From: Jeongeupia sp. USM3
Lineage (GTDB): Bacteria > Pseudomonadota > Gammaproteobacteria > Burkholderiales > Chitinibacteraceae
DNA length: 64,000 nt
NCBI RefSeq assembly: GCF_001808185.1
Contig: NZ_CP017668.1
Location: 3,038,001 to 3,102,000, forward strand
Direction of reading: 5' to 3'
The notes beneath the pieces were generated by a model. It was given only the letters and a program-made list of their open reading frames with translations. It searched no databases and was not told the origin of the DNA. Below are positions 19,726-29,619 of the stretch, piece by piece (within the stretch, counting starts at the first letter, position 1; every line of letters begins with the position of its first letter). A program made the position numbers and the translations under genes.

Positions 19726-21432
19726 TTATTCGTTGGTGACGGCCATGATTTCCTCGAGCGAGGTCATGCCTTGTTTGACTTTCAAGAGTCCGGATTGTCG
19801 CAGGTCGCGTACGCCCTCGCGCCTGGCCTGGTCGGCGAGGTCGATCGACGTGCCGTTTTTCATGATCAGGCGGTTCATTTCGTCCGAAATGGGCATCACC
19901 TGATAAATGCCGACCCGGCCCTTGTAGCCGGTCCCCTTGCAATGATCGCAGCCCACGGCCTTGTACGGGCGCCAGCTGCCGTCGAGCTGGGCTTCGGTGA
20001 AGCCGGCGCGCAGCAGCGCTTCGTCGGGAATGTCGGCCGGCGTCTTGCACTGCGTGCACAGCTTACGTGCCAGCCGCTGGGCGGTGATCAGGATCACCGA
20101 GCTGGCGACGTTGAACGGCGCGACGCCCATGTTCAGCAGACGGGTCAGCGTGCCGGGGGCATCGTTGGTGTGCAGCGTCGAGAACACCATGTGGCCGGTC
20201 TGCGCGGCCTTGATCGCGATGTCGGCGGTCTCGAGGTCGCGGATTTCGCCGACCATGATGATGTCCGGATCCTGGCGCAGGAAGGCCTTGAGCGCCGCCG
20301 AGAAGGTCAGTCCGGCCTTGTCGTTGACGTTGACCTGGTTGACGCCGGGCAGGTTGATTTCGGCCGGGTCCTCGGCGGTCGAGATATTGGTGCCGGGCTC
20401 GTTGAGGATGTTCAGGCAGGTGTACAGCGAGACGGTCTTGCCCGAGCCGGTCGGGCCGGTGACCAGTACCATGCCGTAGGGGCGGCTGACGGCGTCGAGC
20501 AGTGCGGCCTTCTGGTCCGGCTCGTAACCGAGCGCATCGATGCCGAGCGTCGCCGATGTCGGGTCGAGAATCCGCATGACGATCTTTTCGCCGTGCAGCG
20601 TCGGCAGCGTCGAGACACGGAAGTCGATCGCGCGGCTTTTCGACAGCACCAGCTTCATCCGGCCGTCCTGCGGGACGCGTTTTTCGGAGATGTCGAGCTT
20701 GGAGATCACCTTGATCCGCGAGGCGATCTTTTCCTTGATTGCCAGCGGCGGCTGGGCGATTTCGCGCAGGATGCCGTCCTGGCGGTAGCGGATCCGGTAG
20801 TACTTCTCGTACGGCTCGAAATGGATGTCCGACGCGCCGGCGTTGATCGCGTCGAGCAGGATTTTCTGCAGGTATTTGACGACCGGCGCGTCGTCGACGT
20901 CGATGTTCGCCGAATCGTTCTGCGGTTCGGGGTCGCCGCCGCTGATCTCGAGCTCGGACTCGTCCATCTCGAGATTCTTCAGCGTGGCGCCGGACGCCTC
21001 GAGCAACTGGTCGAGCAGTTTGACGAGCTTGTTGTCCTCGACGACGATCGGCTCGATCTGGCTGCCGGTCTGGAAGCGGACTTCCTCGGCGGCCTGCGAA
21101 TTGGTGATATCGGAGACGCCGACGAAGAGCCGCGCGCCGCGCTTGAACAGCGGGACGATGCGCTGCGCCTGCATCACCTTGGTGTCGAGCATGCCCTGCG
21201 GAATGTAGCTGGGGTCGATCTGGTCGAGGTCGAGCAGCGGATAGCCGAAGGCCTGCGAGCTGAATTCGGCGACTTCCTTGGCGCTGATCTTGTTGCTTTG
21301 CAGCAGCTGGGCGATGAACGGCGTCTTGTTGGTCGCCGCGGCGCCTTGCAGCGCTTCGGCGTCGGTGTCGCTGAGTCGGCCATGCTGGACCAGCAGGCGG
21401 GCCAGGCCGGAAATCGAAGGCGTAGTGGACAT
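19726..21432 (-). CDS. pilB: Type IV pilus assembly ATPase PilB
   Basis: 568-aa extension ATPase that powers pilin polymerisation. An N-terminal GspE-N/MshEN-like domain (about 1-160) precedes the ATPase core, which has Walker A GPTGSGKT, an Asp-box and Walker B VGEIRDLETADIA. A tetracysteine zinc motif, CTQC...CDHC, lies near residue 470. First gene of pilB-pilC-pilD-coaE. Confidence 0.96.
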   Translation of the reverse strand: MSTTPSISGLARLLVQHGRLSDTDAEALQGAAATNKTPFIAQLLQSNKISAKEVAEFSSQAFGYPLLDLDQIDPSYIPQGMLDTKVMQAQRIVPLFKRGARLFVGVSDITNSQAAEEVRFQTGSQIEPIVVEDNKLVKLLDQLLEASGATLKNLEMDESELEISGGDPEPQNDSANIDVDDAPVVKYLQKILLDAINAGASDIHFEPYEKYYRIRYRQDGILREIAQPPLAIKEKIASRIKVISKLDISEKRVPQDGRMKLVLSKSRAIDFRVSTLPTLHGEKIVMRILDPTSATLGIDALGYEPDQKAALLDAVSRPYGMVLVTGPTGSGKTVSLYTCLNILNEPGTNISTAEDPAEINLPGVNQVNVNDKAGLTFSAALKAFLRQDPDIIMVGEIRDLETADIAIKAAQTGHMVFSTLHTNDAPGTLTRLLNMGVAPFNVASSVILITAQRLARKLCTQCKTPADIPDEALLRAGFTEAQLDGSWRPYKAVGCDHCKGTGYKGRVGIYQVMPISDEMNRLIMKNGTSIDLADQARREGVRDLRQSGLLKVKQGMTSLEEIMAVTNE

Positions 21433-21547
21433 GAGTATTGCGAGGACTCTTCGGTTCTAGTCTCGGACGTGCGACAGCTGCCGACGTCTCCTCGCGAAGA
21501 GTCTAGCACTGTGCGTCTGCACGGGGGCATCGACGGCGGTCACGGTC

Positions 21548-22804
21548 TCATCGAGGATACAAACGGACCATCCGGATGCTGCGGTCCTGGGTCTGGACGA
21601 CCTCGAGCCGTTGTCCGGCGATGACCATGCAGGTGCCCGATTCGGGAATGTCCTCGAAGTATTCGAGAATCAGCCCGTTCAGCGTTTTCGGGCCGTCGGT
21701 GGGCAGGCCGAGCTTGAGCTTGCGGTTGAGGTCGCGCAGGCTCATCGTGCCGTCGAGCAGCAGGCTGCCGTCGGCCTGGCGGGCGAACTGGCCGCCGCTG
21801 GCCGGCGAATGGGTGGTGAATTCGCCGACCATCTGCTCGAGGATGTCCTCGAGCGTGACGAGGCCGAGCAGCTCGCCGTATTCGTCGACGACCAGCCCCA
21901 TGCGGCGGTGGTTTTCCTGGAAGTTCTGCAGCTGCGTGAACAGCGGCGTGCCGGACGGGATGAAGTAGGGCTGGCGCATCAGCGCGCGGACCGCCGTCGC
22001 GTCGGTCTCGTCCTCGCTCAGCGAAATCAGCTTGCGGACCGGCAGGATGCCCTGGACGTTGTCCGGGTTGCCGGCATAAACCGGCAGGCGCGAATGGTGG
22101 CTGGTGAACAGCTCCTGCCGTAACTGGTCGGCCCGCATCTCTAGGTCGACCATCTCCATCTGGTGGCGCGGCGTCATCACGTCGTCGACGGTGACCTGGG
22201 CAAGCTCGAACAGGTTGAGCAGGATGGTGTGGTGCTTCTTGGCCATGAAGCGGCCGGATTCGAGCACCAGCAGCCGCAGCTCGTCCGGCGACAGCGCGGT
22301 CTGGTTGCCCTCGGGCTTGCGCAGCCGCAGCAGCCGCAGCAGTGCGGCCACGCACAGATTGACCAGCCAGACCGCCGGATAGAACACGCGCAGCAGCAGG
22401 GCGAGCGGGCCGCTGGCGAGCAGCGCGACCGGCTCCGGGTGGGTCGCGGCGATGACCTTCGGCGTCGCTTCCGAGAACACCAGGATCGCGAAGGCGGCCA
22501 GCAGCGTCGCAATGCCGAGCGCGAATTCGTTGCCGGCGAACAGCCTGGCGGTGATGATCGCCGCCAGCGTGGCCGACGCGGTATTGATGATCGTGTTGCC
22601 GAGCAGGATCACGCCGAGCAGCTTTTCGGTCTGGTTCAGCAGCTTCTGCGTCCGCAGCGCGGCGCGCTCGCCCTGCTTGACCTTGCTGGCGAGCCGGTAG
22701 CGGTTGATCGCCATCATCGCCGTCTCTGCGGCGGAAAAAAACGCCGAACTCGCCAGGCAGGCAATCAGTGCGGCGAACAGGACGGAGAGGGGGACGTCTT
22801 CCAC
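21548..22804 (-). CDS. CNNM/CorB-type membrane protein with CBS domains
   Basis: 418-aa protein of the DUF21-CBS-CorC_HlyC family. The N-terminal DUF21 membrane domain (about 1-190; FFSAAETAMMAINRYRL) has three to four hydrophobic segments. Two CBS repeats (about 205-325) follow, then a C-terminal CorC_HlyC domain ending near residue 415. Closest in layout to E. coli YfjD/CorB; homologues are linked to Mg2+ efflux or transport. Hemolysin labels for this family are historical. YfjD and YpjD are also neighbours in E. coli, which supports both calls. Confidence 0.85.
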   Translation of the reverse strand: MEDVPLSVLFAALIACLASSAFFSAAETAMMAINRYRLASKVKQGERAALRTQKLLNQTEKLLGVILLGNTIINTASATLAAIITARLFAGNEFALGIATLLAAFAILVFSEATPKVIAATHPEPVALLASGPLALLLRVFYPAVWLVNLCVAALLRLLRLRKPEGNQTALSPDELRLLVLESGRFMAKKHHTILLNLFELAQVTVDDVMTPRHQMEMVDLEMRADQLRQELFTSHHSRLPVYAGNPDNVQGILPVRKLISLSEDETDATAVRALMRQPYFIPSGTPLFTQLQNFQENHRRMGLVVDEYGELLGLVTLEDILEQMVGEFTTHSPASGGQFARQADGSLLLDGTMSLRDLNRKLKLGLPTDGPKTLNGLILEYFEDIPESGTCMVIAGQRLEVVQTQDRSIRMVRLYPR

Positions 22805-22845
22805 GCGATGGGTCCGTTGGGGCGGGCGGCCCGGTCAGTATGGGC

Positions 22846-23652
22846 CTAGCCGGCGTGGCGCAGGACGGCCTCGGCGACGAAACGCGTGCCGGCATAGCCG
22901 AGCAGCAGCAGCACGCAGCCGCCGAGCGTGAAGCGTGCGGCGATCCGGCCGCGCCAGCCGAGCCGGTAGCGGCCGACGAGCAGCACGGCGAAGCACAGCC
23001 ACGCGGTGAGCGAGAACACGATCTTGTGGCCAAGCCCCGGCGCATGGCCGTAGATGTGTTCGGCAAAGACCGCACCGGTGGCCAGCGCAACGGTCAGCAT
23101 CGCAAAGCCGAAACCGACGCTGGCGAACAGCAGTCGCTCGAGCGCCAGCAGCGGCGGCAGCTGGCGGATCAGCACGTGCGCATCGGCGTGGTGCAGGCGG
23201 CGGTCGGCCAGCCGCATCAGGATCGCCGTGCCGGCGGCGTTGGCGAACAGGCCGTAGGCGAGCATCGCGGTCAGGAAGTGCAGCCGCGACACGGCGCTTT
23301 GCGGGTAGGTGAGTGCGTGTCCCGGCGGCAGCAGCAGGCTGAGGCCGAGCATCGCCGAGACGATGACCAGCAGGATGGGTTGCAGCCCTTCGAGCCGGTA
23401 GGCGAGGTGGCCGACCAGGTACAGCAGCAGTGCCAGCCATGCCGTCAGCGACAGCGCCTCGGCGGCGCCGAAGCGCAGCGGACTTTGCGCCAGATGCGGC
23501 CACAGCGACAGCCCGTGCAGCGCCAGTGCGAGCAGCAGCAGGCCCTGCTCGAGGCCGGGGCGCGGCGCCGAGGCGGCCGAAAGCCGGGAGCGGCAGAAAT
23601 GCCAGCCCAGGCCAAGGTAGACGACGAGCGCGGAAGCGGCGAGCCAGGTCAC
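22846..23652 (-). CDS. YpjD-like cytochrome c assembly-family membrane protein
   Basis: About 268 aa with eight hydrophobic segments, belonging to the CcsA/HemX-like cytochrome c assembly family. C-terminal WRGRIAARFTLGGCVLLLLGYAGTRFV closely resembles the end of E. coli YpjD. A GTG at 23652 is the most likely start, because the first membrane segment follows directly; further upstream the frame is only the shadow of the divergent ffh region. True function of YpjD proteins is uncertain (membrane haem handling is a family-based inference). Confidence 0.8.
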   Translation of the reverse strand: MTWLAASALVVYLGLGWHFCRSRLSAASAPRPGLEQGLLLLALALHGLSLWPHLAQSPLRFGAAEALSLTAWLALLLYLVGHLAYRLEGLQPILLVIVSAMLGLSLLLPPGHALTYPQSAVSRLHFLTAMLAYGLFANAAGTAILMRLADRRLHHADAHVLIRQLPPLLALERLLFASVGFGFAMLTVALATGAVFAEHIYGHAPGLGHKIVFSLTAWLCFAVLLVGRYRLGWRGRIAARFTLGGCVLLLLGYAGTRFVAEAVLRHAG

Positions 23653-23733
23653 GAAGCCAAATCGGGTAGAATGCGGAGATTCACAGTCTAACAGAGCGGC
23701 TGCGCCAGCGCGGGCCGGGAAAGGGTCGTATCC

Positions 23734-25083
<1,350 letters not shown>

Positions 25084-25114
25084 CCGTTTATCGCGGCGTC
25101 ACCGCTCGACGGGC

Positions 25115-25144
25115 TTGTACTGGCTTGACTTTTTCTCGTACAAT
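25115..25144 (+). promoter_or_regulatory. Sigma-70 promoter for rpsP-rimM-trmD-rplS
   Basis: TTGTAC at 25115-25120, 18-base spacer, TACAAT at 25139-25144, ending 38 bases before the rpsP ATG. It lies in the only gap between ffh and the rpsP operon. Confidence 0.6.
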
Positions 25145-25182
25145 CGCCTGTTTCGCATAAACCGATTTACTGGATATCTGAC

Positions 25183-25434
25183 ATGGTTGTGATTCGTCTT
25201 GCCCGCGGCGGCGCCAAGAACCGCCCGTTCTACAACGTCGTTGTTTCCGATTCGCGCAACCGCCGCGACGGCCGCTTCATCGAGCGCGTGGGTTTCTACA
25301 ACCCGCTGGCAGCCGAAAGCGAAGAAGGCCTGCGTCTGGCCATGGACCGCGTCAACTACTGGATCGGTGTCGGCGCGCAAGTGAACGACTCGGTCGCCAA
25401 GCTGCTGAAGGGCTACACCCCGGTCGCAGCGTAA
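25183..25434 (+). CDS. rpsP: 30S ribosomal protein S16
   Basis: 83-aa S16, needed for 30S assembly. [25 protein letters not shown] is the standard start. First gene of the conserved rpsP-rimM-trmD-rplS operon, which joins two ribosomal proteins with a maturation factor and a tRNA methyltransferase. Seven bases before rimM. Confidence 0.98.
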   Translation: MVVIRLARGGAKNRPFYNVVVSDSRNRRDGRFIERVGFYNPLAAESEEGLRLAMDRVNYWIGVGAQVNDSVAKLLKGYTPVAA

Positions 25435-25441
25435 GCTGACC

Positions 25442-25975
25442 GTGGTACGCACTCCTTCTGCCCCGCAGGCAGTCCCGGACGATCTGGTCGTCATGGGCTA
25501 CGTCAGCGGGGCGTTTGGCATTCGTGGCTGGCTCAACGTCGTTGCCGATACCGAACATGCCGACAGCCTGCTCGACTACGAGACCTGGTGGCTCAAGCGT
25601 GACGGTGTGTGGTGCAGCTATGTCCTCGAAGAGGGCGCGGTTCATACCAAGAAGCTCGCTGCCAAATTCAGCGGTGTCGACGATCGCGATCACGCCTTCG
25701 CGCTCAAGGGCTGCGAAGTCGCCGTGCCGCGCAGCCTGATGCCCGAGGCGGGTGATGGCGAGTATTACTGGGCCGACCTGGTGGGCATGACGGTGGTCAA
25801 TACCGCCGGCGAGACGCTCGGCATCGTCGACAAGCTGTTTGCCACCGGCGCGAACGATGTGCTGGTCGTCAGGGATGGCGAGACCGAGCGCCTGCTGCCT
25901 TTCGTCAAGCAGGTCGTGCTCAAGGTCGATACCGAGGCGCGCAGCCTCAGCGTCGACTGGGGTCTGGACTACTGA
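25442..25975 (+). CDS. rimM: Ribosome maturation factor RimM
   Basis: 177-aa 16S rRNA processing factor that binds S19 during 30S head assembly. The N-terminal RimM domain has [18 protein letters not shown], and a C-terminal PRC-barrel (about 100-175) carries [16 protein letters not shown] at 25442 is the most likely start; an ATG at 25494 would cut off the first strand. Confidence 0.95.
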   Translation: MVRTPSAPQAVPDDLVVMGYVSGAFGIRGWLNVVADTEHADSLLDYETWWLKRDGVWCSYVLEEGAVHTKKLAAKFSGVDDRDHAFALKGCEVAVPRSLMPEAGDGEYYWADLVGMTVVNTAGETLGIVDKLFATGANDVLVVRDGETERLLPFVKQVVLKVDTEARSLSVDWGLDY

Positions 25976-25980
25976 ACGGC

Positions 25981-26751
25981 ATGACGCGGCAGATCGACGT
26001 CGTTACGCTGTTCCCGGAAATGTTCGATGCGATCACCCGCTCCGGGGTGACGCGGCGAGCGGTGGAGCTCGGGGTTTTCGCGTTGCAGACGTGGAACCCG
26101 CGCGACTTCACCACCGACAACTATCGGCGTGTCGACGATCGCCCCTTCGGCGGCGGTCCCGGCATGGTGATGCAGCCCGAACCGCTCGAGCGCTCGATCG
26201 AGGCCGCCAAGGCGCGGCAGCGCGAGCTCGGGGCAAGGAGCAGGGTGGTTTACCTGTCGCCGCAGGGGCAGCGCCTGTCGCATGCCAAGGCGGTCGAGCT
26301 GGCCGGACTCGACGGGCTGGTGCTGCTGTGCGGCCGGTATGAAGGCGTTGACGAGCGGCTGATCCAGCGGCAGGTCGACGAGGAAATATCGATCGGCGAT
26401 TACGTGCTGTCGGGGGGCGAGCTGCCGGCGATGGTGCTGATCGACGCGATCGCCAGGCTCTGGCCCGGGGTGCTCAATACCCAGGCCAGCGCCGAAGAAG
26501 ATTCGTTTGTGGACGGGTTGCTCGATTGCCCGCATTACACCCGTCCCGAGGATTACCGCGGCATGGCGGTTCCGGAAGTCCTGCTTTCGGGAAATCATGC
26601 CAACATACGTCGCTGGCGTTTGAAGCAAGCGCTGGGCCGCACCTGGTTGCGCCGCCCGGATCTGCTCGCGGATCGCCGGCTTTCCAAAGAGGAAGCTCGT
26701 CTTCTGGCTGAATTCCAGTCCGAGTCCGCGGACTCGCCCGATCAAGGGTAG
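25981..26751 (+). CDS. trmD: tRNA (guanine-37-N1) methyltransferase
   Basis: 256-aa SPOUT-fold enzyme making m1G37, which prevents +1 frameshifting. [22 protein letters not shown] and the trefoil-knot SAM site with [16 protein letters not shown] (about residue 140-155) are diagnostic; ARLWPGVL follows. Six bases after rimM, 29 before rplS. Confidence 0.97.
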   Translation: MTRQIDVVTLFPEMFDAITRSGVTRRAVELGVFALQTWNPRDFTTDNYRRVDDRPFGGGPGMVMQPEPLERSIEAAKARQRELGARSRVVYLSPQGQRLSHAKAVELAGLDGLVLLCGRYEGVDERLIQRQVDEEISIGDYVLSGGELPAMVLIDAIARLWPGVLNTQASAEEDSFVDGLLDCPHYTRPEDYRGMAVPEVLLSGNHANIRRWRLKQALGRTWLRRPDLLADRRLSKEEARLLAEFQSESADSPDQG

Positions 26752-26780
26752 AAGGAACAAGCTTCGCAAGGAGTAATGCA

Positions 26781-27161
26781 ATGAACCTGATTCAGCAACT
26801 CGAACAAGAAGAAATCGCTCGTCTGGGCAAGACCGTTCCGGAATTCGCACCGGGCGACACCGTGATCGTTCAGGTCAAGGTGAAGGAAGGTACGCGTGAG
26901 CGTCTGCAGGCTTACGAAGGCGTCGTGATTGCCAAGCGCAACCGCGGCCTGAACAGCTCGTTCATCGTCCGCAAGATTTCGTCGGGCGAAGGCGTCGAGC
27001 GTACGTTCCAGACCTTCTCGCCGCTGGTCGCTTCGATCGAAGTGAAGCGTCGCGGTGACGTCCGTCGCGCCAAGCTGTACTACCTCCGCGATCGTTCGGG
27101 CAAGTCGGCCCGTATCAAGGAAAAGCTGCCGGCCCGCAAGACCGTGGCTGCCGCCAAGTAA
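26781..27161 (+). CDS. rplS: 50S ribosomal protein L19
   Basis: 126-aa L19, which forms intersubunit bridges with L14. [12 protein letters not shown] start and [39 protein letters not shown] core (about 20-55) are typical. AAGGAGT ribosome-binding site. Ends the operon; a terminator starts 18 bases later. Confidence 0.98.
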   Translation: MNLIQQLEQEEIARLGKTVPEFAPGDTVIVQVKVKEGTRERLQAYEGVVIAKRNRGLNSSFIVRKISSGEGVERTFQTFSPLVASIEVKRRGDVRRAKLYYLRDRSGKSARIKEKLPARKTVAAAK

Positions 27162-27178
27162 GGCGACTCCTTGTGCGG

Positions 27179-27209
27179 AAAACGCGGAGCTCAGGCTCCG
27201 CGTTTTTTT
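27179..27209 (+). terminator. Intrinsic terminator after rplS
   Basis: 12-bp stem with arms 27179-27190 and 27195-27206, tetraloop TCAG, with the T-run continuing to 27209. Confidence 0.88.
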
Positions 27210-27255
27210 ATGCCCGGCGATATCATGCCGGATGTACTGGCCAAGGAGCGTCGTC

Positions 27256-27747
27256 ATGCCGAACGCGATCGAATACACCGGCTATCAGGCCGTCATCGCC
27301 ACGCCGGTATCCCGGCTCGGGCTGCTGGCCGATGGCGACGTGCTGCTGCGGCTGGATTTCCTGCCCGACGAAGCGCCGCTGCACCCGCCGGCGACCAGCT
27401 TGCTGCAGGAAACGGAAAGACAGCTGGCGGCCTATTTCGGCGACGCCGGCTTCCGGTTCTCCCTGCCTTATCGTCTGGTGGGTACCGAGCACCAGCGCCG
27501 GGTCTGGCAGGCGATCGCGGCGATACCCGCGGGGCAGGTGCTGCGCTACGGCGACATTTCCGCCGCGCTGGGCTCGAGCGCGCGCGCGGTCGGCGGGGCG
27601 TGCGGGGACAACCCCCTGCCGATCGTCGTCCCTTGCCACCGGGTCGTCGCCGCGGCCGGGCTCGGGGGCTTCAACGCCAGTCGGCTCGGCATCGACTGGC
27701 TGCCGATCAAGCGCCGCTTGCTGCAGCACGAAGGCTGGCTCGGATGA
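27256..27747 (+). CDS. ogt: Methylated-DNA-protein-cysteine methyltransferase
   Basis: 163-aa suicide repair protein that removes O6-alkyl groups from guanine. Acceptor Cys127 sits in PCHRV (126-130), followed by GGFNASRLGIDWLPIKRRLL as in Ogt/MGMT. The start at 27256 has AAGGAG seven bases upstream; the frame is open further 5' through the rplS terminator, which is not coding. Stop overlaps the xerD start (ATGA). Confidence 0.92.
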   Translation: MPNAIEYTGYQAVIATPVSRLGLLADGDVLLRLDFLPDEAPLHPPATSLLQETERQLAAYFGDAGFRFSLPYRLVGTEHQRRVWQAIAAIPAGQVLRYGDISAALGSSARAVGGACGDNPLPIVVPCHRVVAAAGLGGFNASRLGIDWLPIKRRLLQHEGWLG

Positions 27748-28649
27748 AGCGCGACGCCGATGCGGTGCTGGTCGACGAATTCGTCGATGCGGTCTGGCTG
27801 GCCGAGCAGCTGGCGGCGAATACCGTCAACAGCTACCGGCTCGATCTTGCGATCTGGGCCGACTGGCTGGCCGACCGCGACACCGCCTTGCTGGCGGCCG
27901 GGCGTGACGACGTCCAGGCCTTCCTTGCCCGACAGGCGCGGACGCTCAAGGCGGCGACGCTGGCGCGGCGGCTGGCCAGCCTGCGCAAGTTCTACCGGCA
28001 CTGGCTCGAGCACGAGCGCATCGCGGTCGATCCGACCGAGACGCTGCGCTCGCCGAAGCGGGTGAGGCCGTTGCCGAAAGCGCTGACCGAGGCGCAGGTC
28101 GAGGCCTTGCTGGCGGCGCCGCAGGTCGGCGAGCCGGCCGGCCTGCGTGACCGGGCGATGCTCGAACTGATGTACGCGACCGGGATGCGGGTGTCCGAAG
28201 TCGTCGCGCTGCGCAGCGATGCGCTGCATCTGGGCTCGGCGTATCTGACGGTGGCGCACGGCAAGGGAGACAAGGACCGCCTGGTGCCGGTCGGCGAAAT
28301 CGCGCAGGACTGGCTGGTCCGCTATCTGAAGGAAGCGCGCCCGCTGCTCGTCGCCGGCCGGTTTGCGCCGACCGTGTTCGTCAATCAGCGGGGCGAGCCG
28401 CTGACCCGCCAGGGCGCCTGGTACATCCTCAAGCAGTACGCGGCTGCAGCCGCGATCGACGCCGACAAGCTCAGCCCGCATGTGCTGCGTCATGCGTTTG
28501 CCACGCACCTGCTCGATCATGGTGCCGATTTGCGCATCGTGCAGAGTCTGCTCGGTCATGCCGACATCAGCACCACGCAGATCTATACCCATATCGCCCG
28601 GGCGCGGCTGCAGGCGCTGCATCGCCACCACCCGAGGCAAAAAAGCTGA
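27744..28649 (+). CDS. xerD: Tyrosine recombinase XerD
   Basis: 301-aa site-specific recombinase that with XerC resolves chromosome dimers at dif. N-terminal SAM-like domain (about 8-95), then the catalytic domain with Arg149, Lys174, His246, Arg249, His272 and Tyr281 in the usual order (MRVSE, GKGDKDR, HVLRHAFATHLL, GHADISTTQIYTH). The start overlaps ogt by four bases. XerC would be similar, but the LLGHADISTTQIYTH segment fits XerD better. Confidence 0.92.
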   Translation: MKRDADAVLVDEFVDAVWLAEQLAANTVNSYRLDLAIWADWLADRDTALLAAGRDDVQAFLARQARTLKAATLARRLASLRKFYRHWLEHERIAVDPTETLRSPKRVRPLPKALTEAQVEALLAAPQVGEPAGLRDRAMLELMYATGMRVSEVVALRSDALHLGSAYLTVAHGKGDKDRLVPVGEIAQDWLVRYLKEARPLLVAGRFAPTVFVNQRGEPLTRQGAWYILKQYAAAAAIDADKLSPHVLRHAFATHLLDHGADLRIVQSLLGHADISTTQIYTHIARARLQALHRHHPRQKS

Positions 28650-28716
28650 GGCGCAAATGGTGCCAATCGCATATTCTGGCGTGGTGTAAGACCTAGCCAA
28701 ACTAAAGGGGGTAAAT

Positions 28717-29559
28717 ATGGCAGAACCTAGCCTGGTTAATGAAGGGCTGCAGAAAGCAGGCCAGTTGCAAACACTGGTCACCGACTACGCTGCCGCGTTC
28801 GGCGTGAAGATTCTGGTCGCGATCGCGTTCTGGGTGATCGGCCGCTGGCTGATCGGCTTCGCGGTCCGTCTGGTGCAGCGCTCGCTCGAGAACCAGAAGG
28901 TCGATCCGACCGTGCTGCGTTACCTCGGCTCGGTCATCACGGTCACGCTGAACATCCTGCTGGTCGTCGGCATCCTCGGTTACTTTGGCGTGCAGACGAC
29001 GACGTTCGCCGCGCTGATCGCCGCGCTCGGCCTGGCGGTCGGCATGGCGTGGTCGGGCTTGCTGGCGAACTTCGCCGGCGGCGCGTTCATCATCGTGTTG
29101 CGGCCGTTCAAGGTCGGCGATTTCGTCTCCGCCGGCGGCGTGACCGGCACGATCAAGGAGATCGGCCTGTTCGCCACGGCGATCAATACGCCGGACAACG
29201 TGCTGACGCTGGTCGGCAACAACAAGATCTTCAGCGACACGATCCAGAACTTCACCCACAACCCGTTCCGCCGCGTCGATCTCAAGGCGCAACTGTCGGG
29301 AGCCGCCGACTACCAGGCGGCGATTGCCGCGCTGAAGGGGCGGATCGCCGCGATCCCGAACGTGGTCGCCGAGCCGGCCGTCGACGTCGAAATCCTCGAG
29401 TTCAACCTGGTGGGGCCGGTGCTGGCGGTGCGGCCGTACTGCCACAACGACAACTACTGGCAGGTGTACTTCGACACCAACAAGACGATCAAGGACGTGC
29501 TCGGCACCGACTTCCCGGCGCCGATGCCGGCGCAGACGGTCATCGTCCAGCAGTCGTAA
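28717..29559 (+). CDS. mscS: Small-conductance mechanosensitive channel, MscS type
   Basis: 280-aa homologue of E. coli MscS (286 aa), which opens on hypo-osmotic shock. Three hydrophobic helices (about 27-50, 65-85, 90-115); the third, pore-lining helix is Gly/Ala-rich (AALIAALGLAVGMAWSGLLANFAGG). A beta domain with RPFKVGDFVSAGGVTGTIKEIG and a C-terminal cytoplasmic cage follow. Convergent with clpA. Confidence 0.93.
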   Translation: MAEPSLVNEGLQKAGQLQTLVTDYAAAFGVKILVAIAFWVIGRWLIGFAVRLVQRSLENQKVDPTVLRYLGSVITVTLNILLVVGILGYFGVQTTTFAALIAALGLAVGMAWSGLLANFAGGAFIIVLRPFKVGDFVSAGGVTGTIKEIGLFATAINTPDNVLTLVGNNKIFSDTIQNFTHNPFRRVDLKAQLSGAADYQAAIAALKGRIAAIPNVVAEPAVDVEILEFNLVGPVLAVRPYCHNDNYWQVYFDTNKTIKDVLGTDFPAPMPAQTVIVQQS

Positions 29560-29574
29560 ACGGATAACGCAGCC

Positions 29575-29608
29575 AAAAACAAACCCCGCCTGTGCGGGGT
29601 TTGTTTTT
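29575..29608. terminator. Bidirectional terminator between mscS and clpA
   Basis: 15-bp perfect stem (arms 29575-29589 and 29594-29608) with loop CTGT and A/T runs on both flanks, placed 16 bases after the mscS stop and 12 bases beyond the clpA stop. It serves both convergent genes. Confidence 0.88.
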
Positions 29609-29619
29609 GGAGGGACGGA

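Noticed and set aside
19717..21624. 635-codon plus-strand frame opposite pilB
   Set aside because: Antisense shadow of pilB; composition (Arg/Asp/Val-rich, few aromatics) is typical of the reverse frame of a GC-rich gene.
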